From: Buxus sempervirens | Lineage: Eukaryota > Streptophyta > Magnoliopsida > Buxales > Buxaceae | Assembly: GCA_947561395.2 (NCBI GenBank) | Contig: OX387194.1 | Location: forward strand, 22,864,048-22,928,047 | Direction: 5' to 3' | DNA length: 64,000 bases | Shown: in pieces, positions 31,969 through 43,244 of the stretch | Numbering within the stretch: position 1 is the first letter of the stretch | How the letters are laid out: each line of letters opens with the position of its first letter | Translations under genes and position numbers: made by a program | The notes under the pieces: model-generated | Told to the model about the DNA's origin: nothing | Seen by the model: the letters and a program-made list of their open reading frames with translations, nothing else | Databases searched by the model: none

Positions 31969-33784
31969 TGTGAGACATGGGAAAAAATCAAAATCTAATG
32001 ATTTCCTCAATCATCACACGGGATTAAATTAAACAAAGAGTCGCCACCATTCAATTTAGGTGTGAATGGACACCAAAATATTAAATAAGCACAAAAGGCA
32101 ATTTTAGGGCAAAATATCCCTCCTAAGGAAAACAACCAGAGATGGGTAAGGGGATTAGGTTATGAACAGGGGAAGGTGTTAGGCACCCCTATTCATCCAC
32201 ACAAGGTGGTTGCCAGGTATTGTTCATGTTTTACAAAATAAAGGAAAAAGCTTGCTATAAAAATCACAAAAACAAAAATATATGGTTTTTTCATATGAAT
32301 AGTCTGATTGATCCAGAACTATCAAACATGATCATACCATTCCTAGGGTTTCATGATCAACACAAAATTGAGATAAAATCAAATAAAATCAATTTAAAGT
32401 GAAAAATCCAAAAATCTGGCTTCAAGTCAAAATTCTAGAAATCTAGAAAAATATGATTTTTATAAAATATTTCAAAATTAAACTTGAACAGTCCAGGACA
32501 TAGATAAAGCCCATATTTCACATTAAATCAGAAAATAAAAACCAAAAATACCCACGTTGATGAAAAACACCAAAAGGGGAGAATTTAGACCGTAGGGTCT
32601 TCTCTCAATAATGAAAAACGATTTAAAAACCACATCATGAAACCCTAGAATTTATTTTCAGGCTTCTGGATTCAGATCTACCATATTGATCATGATAAAT
32701 CCAAGATCCTAGCCTAAAATCACAAAAATCACGAAAACAGTGCTGTAGGTGCAAAAGTGGCAAAAATCCAAATTTTATCAGAAATAGGGGATCTCATGCT
32801 ATAAACATCATGGATTCGTGTTATTCATTCAGATGTATCATAAAAAGCATTAAAACATGATCAGGATATTTAAAACAGTCACATCTCACAAATTTGAGCA
32901 CATGGGGGTCTACCCTACGGATCCACCTGTTCTCCTTTCCCCTAGTTCTCTCTTCACGTTTTACGGCTAGAGAGACTCTTGAGGTACTTAGAGATAGGTT
33001 TGGTTACACAAACACAATCACAGGCCTTATTCTATAAAAAAGAGAAAAAAACAGATATGGGGTTCTATTCTAGGGATCCACCTGTTCCCCTTTCCCCTAG
33101 TTCTCTCTTCACGTTTTACGGCTAGAGAGACCCTTGAGGTACTTAGAGATAGGTTTAGGAATACAAAAACAAATATGGCCTTATTTTACAGCAATAGAGA
33201 TGATCCTATTACATCTAGAATTGAAGACAAAAAATAAGAAGGGATAGGGGACTTACCTGGATTGAGCAGGCAGGCAGCAGGAGTTCTTTCTCTTCTCTTG
33301 TAGCTTCTTAGAATTCCTTGGACTCAAAATTTCGTGGCCTTTAGCTAGAGGAGAGAGCCTCTATTTATAGGCAAGCACAGGGGCATGGTTGGTCAAAGGT
33401 TTGGCAAGATAGAGTTTCAGTTTGAGTTAAACACAAGATCATGTCAATCCTTTATCCACAAGGATAAATGAGATAATTCGAATGGATAAATAAGAGGATT
33501 CGCTTATCCAAGAGAGATATTTGGGTGCAGATAAGGCTCAAAAATAAAAAAGGTAAAATTCGCACAAAGACCCCCGTGCCCGTATATATATTACGGTCGC
33601 GCCCTGCCCGTATTATTAATACGGGCACGCCGTGACCGTATATCAACTGCAGGTATGACCAGTCCGTAAACAAAATACGGTCATGACCATTTTGGCCAGA
33701 TTTTACACTTTTTTGACTTGTTTCAAATCCCAATTAATATTTTCAATTATTTTCTCATTTTTAGTGCAATTTGGGGTGTCTACA
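31969..33784 (-). mobile_element. TR-GAG 5' LTR (promoter LTR)
   Basis: 1816 bp, the same length as its partner, with TG...CA ends. On the minus strand it reads from 33784 down to 31969. The order is the palindrome module (33578-33681), TATA (33361-33370), the duplicated 150-bp block, then the GGTGCCTAACACC phrase (32176-32193). The adjacent duplication gggct is at 33785-33789. Confidence 0.95.
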
Positions 33785-33789
33785 GGGCT

Positions 33790-34071
33790 CACATGCTCAT
33801 GATGAGCATGTTCAAATCAGAGACCCAAGAGAAGCTGGAGAAACTGGCAAAGGATGTTGATTTTACCTGTGGTGAGGTACAACGGGATGTTGTTGCTCAG
33901 CAACGTATGCAAAATGAAGCTGATCATTTTCTGGAAAGCATTCGGAAGACTCAGCTGGAGATGGACCACAAACTCTGCTGGCTGCACTCCAGGTCCCAAG
34001 ACGCATACAAGCACTACTCAAGGACTTGGGAACCAAAACCACCTTCCAGAAAGGGGGAGTTTTTTGGATGA
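33790..34071 (+). CDS. Env-like gene of the Sirevirus, 3' part
   Basis: Directly after the duplicated gggct the copia frame resumes without loss, giving 93 more residues and a TGA at 34069-34071. Together with the 5' part the gene would encode about 459 residues from the first frame Met, or about 429 from the preferred ATG at 21366. The segment is Gln/Glu/Lys-rich and likely helical (phrases EKLEKLAKDVDF, HFLESIRKTQLEMD). It ends RKGEFFG. A different frame running to 34210 overlaps the end and encodes a strongly hydrophobic stretch; see the findings. Confidence 0.7.
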   Translation, partial: HMLMMSMFKSETQEKLEKLAKDVDFTCGEVQRDVVAQQRMQNEADHFLESIRKTQLEMDHKLCWLHSRSQDAYKHYSRTWEPKPPSRKGEFFG

Positions 34072-34280
34072 TGCTGCTGGGGTTGATGTTTCTGTTTATG
34101 GTTTTGCTGGGTTGTTGCTGCTGCTGCTTGCTTGCTGCTTGCTACTTGCTATTTTTTTCTCTCTCTCTATATGTTGTGTATTGGTTATGTTTCTGAAAGT
34201 TGGCTTGTAGAGGAATTTTCTGTGGGTTTGTAAAGGAAGTGTTATGTTGGTTGGTCGGATGTGTATATATATGTGTTTAT

Positions 34281-34436
34281 ATCTGTTGGAACAATGTAAA
34301 CTCTTTTTGAATGAATGAAATTCTGGATTCTCATATCTGTTGGAACAGTGTATTTTGAATGAATGAAATTCTGGATTATCATATCTGTTGGAACAATATA
34401 TATCCTGAATTGAATGAATAAAATTCTGGATTCTCC
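34281..34436 (+). repeat. Three tandem ~50-bp repeats before copia 3' LTR
   Basis: Three copies begin ATATCTGTTGGAACA (34281, 34334, 34380) and end GAATGAAATTCTGGATT. They are non-coding and lie between the env-like gene and the purine tract. Confidence 0.88.
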
Positions 34437-34546
34437 ACAGTCACTGTCTCTCCTTATCAGTGTGTTTTTAAAACTCTTAAATGAAAATCAATATTAACTG
34501 AGTTTGATATTAAACACTGTTTTAAGGTTGTTGTCAGGCATTTGCC

Positions 34547-34557
34547 AAGGGGAAGAT
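34547..34557 (+). other. Copia polypurine tract
   Basis: AAGGGGAAGAT directly precedes the 3' LTR at 34558, the position of the plus-strand primer. Confidence 0.85.
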
Positions 34558-35744
34558 TGTAAGTGTGAAAACTCACACTCCTTTTATGGCAAATGTTTGA
34601 CAAATTATGTCTTCTAATAAATCTTCAAGATGTGCAGATTAAATAATGAAAATTCAGTAAATTTAGTAAAGAAGAAGAAGACGATGCTGCCACACAGCTA
34701 CCACGCCGCTGGTAGCCCAATGAAATGGAAGATTTTCTAAACAGAGCATTTTATTGTAAAGGCACTTGCGAAGATCAACGCCGATGCCACTCCGCTGGCA
34801 GTGCATAAGTGAATCAGTGCTTTGAAAGAAAGGTACGTGCACTAACGTCGTAAGGCGACGCCGACACGCCGCTGGTAGCGCAGAGCGAGATTGAAGATTA
34901 TATGATCAGCCGTGCACATGCCATGCTCTCTCCCGCTAGCAGCTCGCTGGCAGCACGCCCTTAACTGATTCAACTTGTTCTGAGCGGGACTTGAGTTCGC
35001 CTCCAGCCGTCTACCCCGATCGCTCCACGACGCCACCAGCGTTCGACGCGATCTGAGTTTTATTCTTTAAATAGACGTGCTGTAATTTTTTAGACGTGAC
35101 TTTTTTCTTTGGATCATTTTGATTTCGGATCTTGAGGTGTTTGAGATTCGATCAAATCTTCAATAAGAGTCGGCGATCGAGTGAGGGGGAGATCTGAGAT
35201 AGATCACCTGGAATTGAAGGTAGAGGATTCTTCTTCAATTCAGAACTTCATCTGATCGTGTGATCGCCTGGACTGGCGATTGGCTTTGATTGATGCGTAG
35301 GTGGATTCCTACTGCATTGGATCGTCTCAGTGGATTCTGAGGTGATTGTTGCGATCTGGATTGATCGTGTTCTGCAGCTTGTGGATTCAAGCTGTGTTGC
35401 AGTTCGTGGATTCGAACTGTGGATCACTGGTGAGTGATTGTTTGCGATCTGGACTGATCGTGTTCTGCAGCTTGTGGATTCAAGCTGTGTTGCAGTTCGT
35501 GGATTCGAACTGTGGATTGCTGTTGAGTGAGTTCAATTGTAAAGGTTAAGTGTGTACTCCTTTGTAATTGTCTTTTCATTCAATAGTGGATTTTCGAAGG
35601 GTTAGTCGCCTCATATAGACTCGAGGTTTTTCCTGGATCTGGATCCAGGTTTCCTCGTATAATTCTCTGTGTATTGTTTCCGCATTGTTAAAATTCTGAA
35701 TTGTTGTAGATCGTGGACCTATAGAGTAGTCCTCTACTCTTTCA
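34558..35744 (+). mobile_element. Copia 3' LTR
   Basis: 1187 bp, TG...CA, about 98% identical by eye to 13961-15148. Differences include a short indel-like cluster at 35160-35167. TGGATT-loop hairpins are at 35297-35512, all with fully paired stems. The flanking duplication caccg follows at 35745-35749. Confidence 0.95.
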
Positions 35745-37171
35745 CACCGCCAATAAAACCTTAGGCCAAGAGCCTTGTGAAATCACATAAGAGTTTTTCA
35801 ACCTCGCTTTCATAAATTCAAATTATTTAAAACAAATGTCATAAAATCCCAAAAATACATATTTGATGAGTGGGATAGTCTTAGGATTCCTAATAAAGTC
35901 ACTATACCAAAAATCAATGGATTCCGAGACAAAAAGTTTTCGACCTTGAAAATATTCTAAATCTGGTTAAAAACGTTGACATTTTGGGTACATGATTTTT
36001 CTAGACAAATCTACAAGAAGTTTCGGGCTCAAATTTGAATTGTAGTCTAATGAAAGGTAGACAAATTTTCTGAAATTTTATGAGCTTCTGAATTACTCAT
36101 TTGGGTATCAAACTCAAAATGTGGTTTTTGGTGAAAATCGGGCAAAACTAGAATTTTAGGCATGAACTGGAAAGTTGACTTTTTATTGGTAAGGAATTAA
36201 GTCTTGAGAGTATTTTTAGTGGTTCCAAATGGGGGTAAAACCTTATATACATATAAAGACTTAAGTAAATGGAAACATAAAATACACATGACATTTAAGT
36301 AAATGTCCTTCATGTAATAAGGGTACTGTGTGGGAGGCTTAGGTTGTTTAGGAAAGAAAAGAGTTGTGTAGGAGGCTTAGGTTGTTTGGGAAAGAAAAAG
36401 GTGAAGAACTATCAAAAACAAGGCTGATGTTCGGGCGTTAAATCTAATCCTAATTGACGTTCAAGCGTCCTGATTCGTGATTAATCGCCAAGACTAATCC
36501 TATGCTAACAGAGACTGGTTTTTGGGGATTTTGGTTCAAGATTAATTACCAATATTCAAGATTAATCGCCACCTCGGGTTTTCAAATATTTTTGACTACT
36601 TTCAATACGAAACTCACACAAATCATTCCTAACATTTCCAACACCAAATGGGATGGTCATAAATCATCCCAACATACTTAAAAACACCTTCCAAACCCGA
36701 AATCCATCCCAAATCCATATGGATACAAATCTAACACATGAAACCTGATTTAATATACATAACTCAAACCCAAAATTGAAATATGATCAATGTAAGTTGG
36801 AAATCCATAGCAAATCAATAGAAAACTAAACAAGATTGGTATACAACCAAAATCCTACGAATTTTAGAAGCAAAAACCAACATGCAAGATCATTTCTTCA
36901 AATAAATCAAACCCTAGAGACAAAATATGAATTTTTACAATAGATTTTGGTTTGAAGGGTTTGCTACTTACTTGTTTAATGGAGAAGCTCACTTCTCTTC
37001 AATCTCTCCTCTTCTTCTCCTTCTTCTCCTTTTTCTTCAAGCTTTCAAGTAAGCTCCCACACTTCTCCTTGTTCTATACGTTCAATACAAGAGAAGGAGG
37101 GTTCAAAACACTTGATATTTTAGTTAGGGCATCCTTTTATATGCCCGACTTTTGGTCTTTCAAATCTGCCC

Positions 37172-40100
37172 TGTGCGCACCTGATTTTGGTCACACGACA
37201 AGGCGTATGCAAAATGATGCATGCCTCCGGATTGTTTGGAGTCGCCACTACCTGATGGGGTGCAGGCAGACACCGGGGTGCCTAGATTTTTCTATTAGGC
37301 GGTCTGCGGCTTTGAGATTCTAAGTAAGTTCTCAGTTGCGGTTTGGGGAAGTCCGTAGACACCCTAGTCCACCCCGTCATATGACGGGTCCCATAGGTTT
37401 CTTGGTTTGAGTCAACTTTTGGTCTTGTGAGACATGGGAAAAAATCAATTTAATGATTTCCTTAATCATCACACGGGATTATATTAAACAAAGACTCGCC
37501 ACTATTCAATTTAGGTGTGAATGGACACCAAAATATTAAATAAGCACAAAAGGCAAATTTTAGGGTAAAAATAACCCTCCTAAAAACAACCAGAGATGGG
37601 AAAGGGGATTAGGTTATGAATAGGGGAAGGTGTTAGGCACCCCTATTCATCCACACAAGGTGGTTGCCAGGTATTGTTCATGTTAAAATAAAGGAAAAAG
37701 CTTGCTATAAAAATCACACAAAATCACAAAAAAGGCAAAAATATATGGTTTTTTCATATGAATAGTCTGATTGATCCAGAACTATCAAACATGATCATAC
37801 CATTCCTAGGGTTTCATGATCAAAATAAAATTAAGATAGAATCAAATAAAATCAATTTAAAGGGAAAAATCCAAAAATCTGGCTTCAAGCTAAATTCTAG
37901 AAATCTAGAAAAATATGATTTTTATAAAATATTTCAAAATTGAACTTGAACAGTCCAGGACATAGATAAAGCCCAAATTTCACATTAAATCTGAAAATCA
38001 AAACCAAAAATACCCACGTTGATGAAGAACACCAAAAGGGGAGAATTTAGACCGTAGGGTCTTATCTCAATAATGAAAAACAATTTAAAAACAACTTCAT
38101 GAAACCCTAGAGTTTATTTTCAGGCTTCTGGATTCAGATCTACCATATTGATCATGATAAATCCAAGATCTTAGCCTAAAACCACAAAAATCCACGAAAA
38201 CAGTGCTGTAGGTGCAAAAGTGGCAAAAATCCAAATTTTGGCAAAAAGAGATGATCTCATGCTATAAACATCATAGATTCATGTAATTCATTCAGATATA
38301 TCATAAAAAGCATTAAAACATGATCAAGATATTCAAAATAGCCATATCTCACAAATTACAGCACATGGGGGTCTACCCTACGGATCCACCTGGTCTCTTT
38401 TCCCCTAGTTCTCTCTTCACGTTTTACGGCTAGAGAGACTCTTGAGGTACTTGGAGATAGGTTTGGTTACACAAACACAATCATAGGCCTTATTCTATGA
38501 AAAAAAGAAAAAAACAGATATAGGGTTCTATTCTAGGGATCCACCTGTTCCCCTTTCCCCTAGTTCTCTCTTCACGTTTTACGGCTAGAGAGACTCTTGA
38601 GGTACTTAGAGACAAGTTTAGGAAGACAAACATAACAGATGGCCTTATTCTACAGCAATAGAGATGATCCTATTACTTCTAGAATTGAAGACAGAAAATA
38701 AAAAGGGATAGGGGACTTACCTGGATTGAGCAAGCAGGCAGCAGGAGTTCTTTCTCTTCTCTTGGAGTTTCTTAGAATTCCTTGGACTCAAAATTTCGTG
38801 GCCCTTAGTTAGAGGAAAGAGCCTCTATTTATAGACACACCCAGGGGCATGGTTGGTCCAGAAGGATATAGCCTGGTCTTTAAGATAGAGTGAAATACAG
38901 AGATAATGCACATCCATAGCCAACCAAGGTGACTTCAGCGAATAAAATACTTAATTCGCTCGTTTAAAGATATATTGGACTTCAAATAAAGCTCGGAAAT
39001 CGAGAGAAGGGCAAAACTCGCACGTGTCTTTAATGCCCGTAAATGATTTACGGTCCAACGGAGACCGTATTGTTACTACGGGCGCGCCTGTCCGTAGATA
39101 ATTTTCGAGCGCGATGGGCCCGTGAAGGAAATACGGGCAAAGCCTGTTTATTCAATTTTTATGCTTTTTTGACCTGTTTTAAGTTCTAATTACATGTTTT
39201 TATTACTTTCTCATTTTGTAATGCAATTTGGGGTGTCTACAGGTCTCTCAGTCACCCAATTCCTAATCCAGCATTTAATTTGGTTGAGTCTGGCAGGACC
39301 GCCAAAGCAGTGTGGGTCCTTTTACTTGATTTTATCTTTTTAGTTAAAGATGAGATGAGTTTGATTGGGCAGGCCCCGTCGGAAGGTCCGCGGATTCCTT
39401 GGTGGGCCAAGTGTGGTCCACATGTTCCTTGGTGGGCCTCAGTCTAAGCCTGCGAGGCCCTTTGGACTTTGGTTTAATGAATTAATTTTTTATTTGAAAT
39501 TCAAGTTTGATTATTTAGTGATTTCCATGCAAAGTGAGTCGGGACTGCTTTATGGGCCCTCGAGCAGGCCCCACAATTGGTTGCTAAATTGATTTGAGAT
39601 TATCTTGATTAGTTATGCCAAAATGGGTCAGGCTTTGGGCTTGGGGCCCTTTACCCGGGCTTGGGCTTGAAAGCCCAAGACTAACCTTGCTTGGTTTTGT
39701 GGGCTTAGTGGGCCCGACAAGCCCTGCCCGTAGTCTCGGCCAAACTATACCTAAATCTAAACCAGCATGCCCCACATAGGGCTTAGGTGGGCCCCAAGTA
39801 GTCTGACCCACTCAATCAACTTGATTTACCTTATCTTGAGCAAAAAGTAAGTTATCGGGCTGGGGTGGGCCCCGTTGGAAGGCCCACTGGAAATCAAATT
39901 GGACCGGGCGTCCAAGTCCCATGTTGCCCGGAAACCCTATTGGTTCATTTGGTTCGGTTTGAAGAGGTCACCCACATCCAGCAAAATCACAGAATATATA
40001 GAAATCACAAAATAAACAAAATGGCATTTTCGGGGGAGATCAGCTCACTTGACAATCTTTGATGGGCTTGAAAATGATGGCTCATACCTGCGCTAAGGAA

Positions 40101-41777
40101 CGGGTTGTACATGCAGTGAACAAATGGGGTTAGGGGTGCGGGGGGCGAAGCCCCCCACGGTACGGTACAATTGGGCCCTGAGCTAAGAGGTTGAAGCCTC
40201 AAAGCAACAAAAATGGAGCTTGGTCAATCAGCCACAAGCAATTCGGCCTTTAAGAGGGTGCGCTGACCTCAGGCGCTCGGCGCGAGGTCAGCGCGAGCTC
40301 GGCCGAACCAAAAACAGCCAAAAAAACACCCGCGCGCGAGCTCAGCACACACCCTTGACGAAATACGAACCTCTGTTTTTTTTTGAAACTCAGAGACTGG
40401 CTTGATTTCCAGTCTCTGTAACACCTTCCCGATGTTCCTCAGACTCCCAGAAGACGCTTAGACATATCAAAATTAATCCAACTTACTTTGCATCACGACT
40501 CAAAAATCTCTTCGCGAACCTTCCAATCCAAAAACCGAAACAGGAATGCGAGTAACGACAAAGGGAAAAAGGGGGGTTTACATTGGGGTACATGAGACAA
40601 GCAACAAATGGGGGGAACAAGCTCCCACCTTCGAATCAAACAAGCAAGAACAGCAAATAACATGATAAAGACTGAAAACGCCCTAACATGCTTGAGCTTA
40701 TTCTTATTTATATTGAACAGGGAACGTTACCTTGGTGTTTTAACACCTTTCCGAAGTGTATGCGTGAGGCCTCCTTGGAGTGCACGAGTAGCCATTGGAG
40801 CAGCACCTCTCCCCACCAACAGCACGATCTCCTTCCTTGGCTTGGATGAGAAAGAAGAGGATCCGCGAAAACGGGGGTGGAAATGGCTTACGATGATGTC
40901 GGATGGTTGTTTGTGGAGGCAAGGAGAGGTGAGGAGGAAGGCTTCGAACCAAGCAAGGTGTGGGGAAGACGAGTTCTCTGTGGGAAGAGCCAACACCAGA
41001 GAAAGCCCCCAACAAGAAGAAAACCGACAAAGGCCGGGAGCAAACCCAGAAAAAGCCGAACCCCTTGGCAAGAGGGGGGGTTGCAGTATTTATAGAGGAA
41101 AAAAGAGGTATCCGCCGGGTTGGCGCCGAGCGCTTTCGCGCTAGCCTTGCTCGCGCGAGCGAAACACAATGATTAAACAAAATTAATTCGACCGCTGATC
41201 TATCGGGAAAATCCAAAATTTACAGATATAGTCCCTGGGATATTTTGAGAAAATATTATTTTATTTAGATATTTTCAGACATTTTCAGATTGGTCTCTGG
41301 GATCTTTTGAATGTTTTGATATTTACGGATTTGATCCTTGAGATATTTTCCTGCGCTTTTTGCCATGTGTGCAGCTCTCTGCCACGTGTACAGTTTGTCG
41401 GTTTTGCCACTCGGAAACCTTGACAGCTCATATCTTCCCCATCCGGACTCCCATCTGGGCAAACTCAGTTGCGTTAGAATCGTATCGGAGCCCTCTATCT
41501 GATGGCATGGGGGTAAGCACCTGGATCGGGGTTTAGCAGAAAGTCAACTTTCGGCTCCCCTCAAGTTTGACCGGCCTACAGAACCTTTATTCGGACTCCG
41601 ATTCCAGCAAACTCAGTTGCGTTGGAACCGTGTCGGGATTCTCTATCCATTGAGATAAAGCAAGGTAGCCAATTATCACTTGATCAAAAAGTCAATTTTT
41701 GTCCCCTCAGGGTTTGACTTTTCCGCCAGGGTTTTTATTTTCAGCACTTCCAGGGGTGCAAAAATAAGGTGCTTACA
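37172..41777 (-). mobile_element. Solo LTR of the Ogre-like A/B/C family
   Basis: The minus strand starts TGTAAGCACCTTATTTTT at 41777 and ends GTGCGCACA at 37172. The flanks tgccc (37167-37171) and tgctc (41778-41782) match at four of five bases. Without the solo LTR nested at 37426-39241 it is about 2.8 kb. TATAAATAC-type TATA is near 41082-41090 (minus). There is no coding sequence of its own. Short overlapping frames at 40608-41216 on both strands are not genes. Confidence 0.85.
37426..39241 (-). mobile_element. Solo LTR of the TR-GAG family, TSD ggtct
   Basis: TGTGAGACATGGG... to ...GGGGTGTCTACA on the plus strand, with a perfect duplication ggtct at 37421-37425 and 39242-39246. The sequence follows the TR-GAG LTRs throughout but with many more differences, including in the palindrome module (39032-39146). 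TATA is at 38826-38835 (minus). It lies inside the solo LTR 37172-41777. Confidence 0.93.
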
Positions 41778-41811
41778 TGCTCCTAAACAAAGCCTTTATT
41801 GCACTAAATCC

Positions 41812-42466
41812 TTAGGGGATACCTTAGTGTTATTTGAGGGGTACCTTGGTGTTACAAGAGGGTTTACTTTAGTTATTCAATGGGTTATACTTTAGGTATG
41901 CTTGGGGGTATTTTAGTTAACATAGGAGGGGTACCTTAGTTATAGAAGGGGGGTACCTTAGTTATACAAATGGGGTACCTTAGTTAAACAAGAGGGGGTA
42001 CTTTAGTTATACAAAAGGGGTACCTTAGTTATATAAGGGGGGTACTTTAGTTATACAAAGGGGGTACCTTAGTTATATAAAGGGGTGTACCTTAAGTAAA
42101 ACAAGGGGGTACCTTAGGTATTCAAGTGGTGTACCTTAGGCAACACAAGGGGGTACTTTAGATATACAAGTGGGGTACCTTAGGCAACACATGGGGTACC
42201 TTAGGTATACAAGTGGGGTACTTTAGGCACAATTGGAGGGAAGGGGGTACTTTAGGTAAAACTTGAGGGTACCTTAGGTAATACTTTGGTGTACTTTGGA
42301 TAATACATGGGTGTACTTTAGGTATACTTGGGTGGTACCTTGGGCAATACTTGGGTGTTACTTTATGTATTCTTAGGAGACTTTAGGTACACTTGAGAGG
42401 TACCTCTTGGTATATATGAGAGGGTGTACATTAGTTTTACTTGGGGGTGTGCTCTAAGTGTACTTG
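41812..42466. repeat. GGTACC tandem repeat array in solo LTR
   Basis: About 25-30 loose units of roughly 20-27 bp, of the form GGGGTACCTTAGTTATACAA with drift to TTAGGTAACAC and TTTGGATAAT. The array belongs to the LTR ending at 42936, and a trace of it begins the window (1-90). Confidence 0.9.
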
Positions 42467-43244
42467 GCCCAAATTAGTGTTAATGAGGGTTCAAGAATGA
42501 TCTAAGAGTATTGCAATTTGAGTTTGGGCTCAAAACAATAAATCTGGAAATTTTGTCCTAAACGAGTGAACGTTAAAGTTGGACGTTCGGGCATTAAACT
42601 TTTATCAAAGGGTTTCTATAAGATTTAATTAGCTCAACGTGCGATTCAAGGTTCGCACATTAAGGCAAATTTCCACACTTAACTCTAATTTTTCAGAATT
42701 TGATTTCCAATTCACTATAACTAATTGAAGGGTATCTGAGCCTATTGAAATTGAGAAATAACATTAACTATGCTTACCTTAATAACCTTCAATAAAGTTC
42801 TATTTGATTTCCCCAAATCCTCAAGTATAATTCACATCTACCTCATCTTCATAACACAGTACTAAATTAGTCTAATAATACCACTTTAGATAATTAAGCT
42901 TAATAATTAAGATATAATCCAAGTCGGGGTTTTACACCTTACTACTTGTTGAGATTTACATCTCACTCTGGTTTTCCCTATTTTTCAAGTATGCTTGGAG
43001 AGATCATCAAGTTTGGGGTAGTGTACTCATGGGTAGAATTGTGGTTATGACTCTAGAATTAATTCAGATTAAAGATTTTCTTATTGTAAATTATTTGTTT
43101 AGATTGAAATGATTATGCTATGCTTCCAAATTGTACTCTGATATAATTAAAAAATTTAAATTCCTCTTAAATTTTAGTTAGTTCTGGCCCATTTTTTTAC
43201 TAACACTCTGGGTTTGGTTGTTGAACCGGATCCAAGGCATTACA

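Larger units (their letters stand above)
22374..33784 (-). mobile_element. Gag-only gypsy element (TR-GAG type, Ogre/TAT lineage), TSD gggct
   Basis: Two 1816-bp LTRs differ at only three positions by eye (23256/32851, 23594/33189, 23998/33593 regions). The perfect duplication gggct is at 22369-22373 and 33785-33789. Orientation is minus: primer site at 31946-31966, gag on the minus strand, purine tract at 24190-24206. There is a full gag but no protease, RT, RNase H or integrase, which is the published TR-GAG class of non-autonomous elements. It must borrow enzymes from an autonomous Ogre/TAT relative. It inserted inside the copia env-like gene, so it is younger than the copia, as the LTR divergences also say. 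Confidence 0.95.
13961..35744 (+). mobile_element. Full-length Sirevirus-like Ty1-copia element, TSD caccg
   Basis: Both LTRs begin TGTAAGTGTGAAAACT and end CTCTTTCA. A perfect 5-bp duplication caccg is at 13956-13960 and 35745-35749. In order it holds the 5' LTR, a tRNA-Met-type primer site, gag-protease-integrase-RT-RNaseH in one frame, an extra env-like gene, a purine tract and the 3' LTR. That order, the long gag and the third gene mark the Sirevirus (Maximus/SIRE) lineage. The 11.4-kb gypsy element at 22374-33784 lies inside, so the element proper is about 10.4 kb. By eye about 25 differences separate its LTRs (about 2%). Confidence 0.95.
12768..42936 (-). mobile_element. Solo LTR, TSD cctta, interrupted by copia and LTR insertions
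   Basis: On the minus strand it begins TGTAAAACCCCGACTTGG at 42936 and ends CTGGGGTGGTACA at 12768. The perfect duplication cctta is at 12763-12767 and 42937-42941. Two later insertions split it: copia at 13961-35744 and a solo LTR at 37172-41777. The remaining pieces (12768-13955, 35745-37171, 41783-42936) add up to about 3.8 kb. No coding sequence belongs to it. Part of it occurs again at 1-1200. Confidence 0.88.
8273..43244 (+). mobile_element. Chromovirus 3' LTR, split by nested insertions
   Basis: The LTR starts TGTAAGATCC right after the chromovirus 3' end and ends AAGGCATTACA at 43244. Removing the two insertions with perfect duplications (9878-12195, TSD acgtg; 12768-42936, TSD cctta) leaves three LTR pieces, 8273-9877, 12201-12767 and 42942-43244. 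They total about 2.5 kb, close to the 2.3-kb solo LTR nested in it. The piece at 12201-12767 resembles 60240-60560 of the related LTR at 57133. The left LTR of this element is outside the window. Confidence 0.72.

Noticed and set aside
40608..41216. 178- and 158-codon overlapping ORFs
   Set aside because: They lie on opposite strands within a solo LTR next to its TATA box, and the homologous LTRs do not keep them open.
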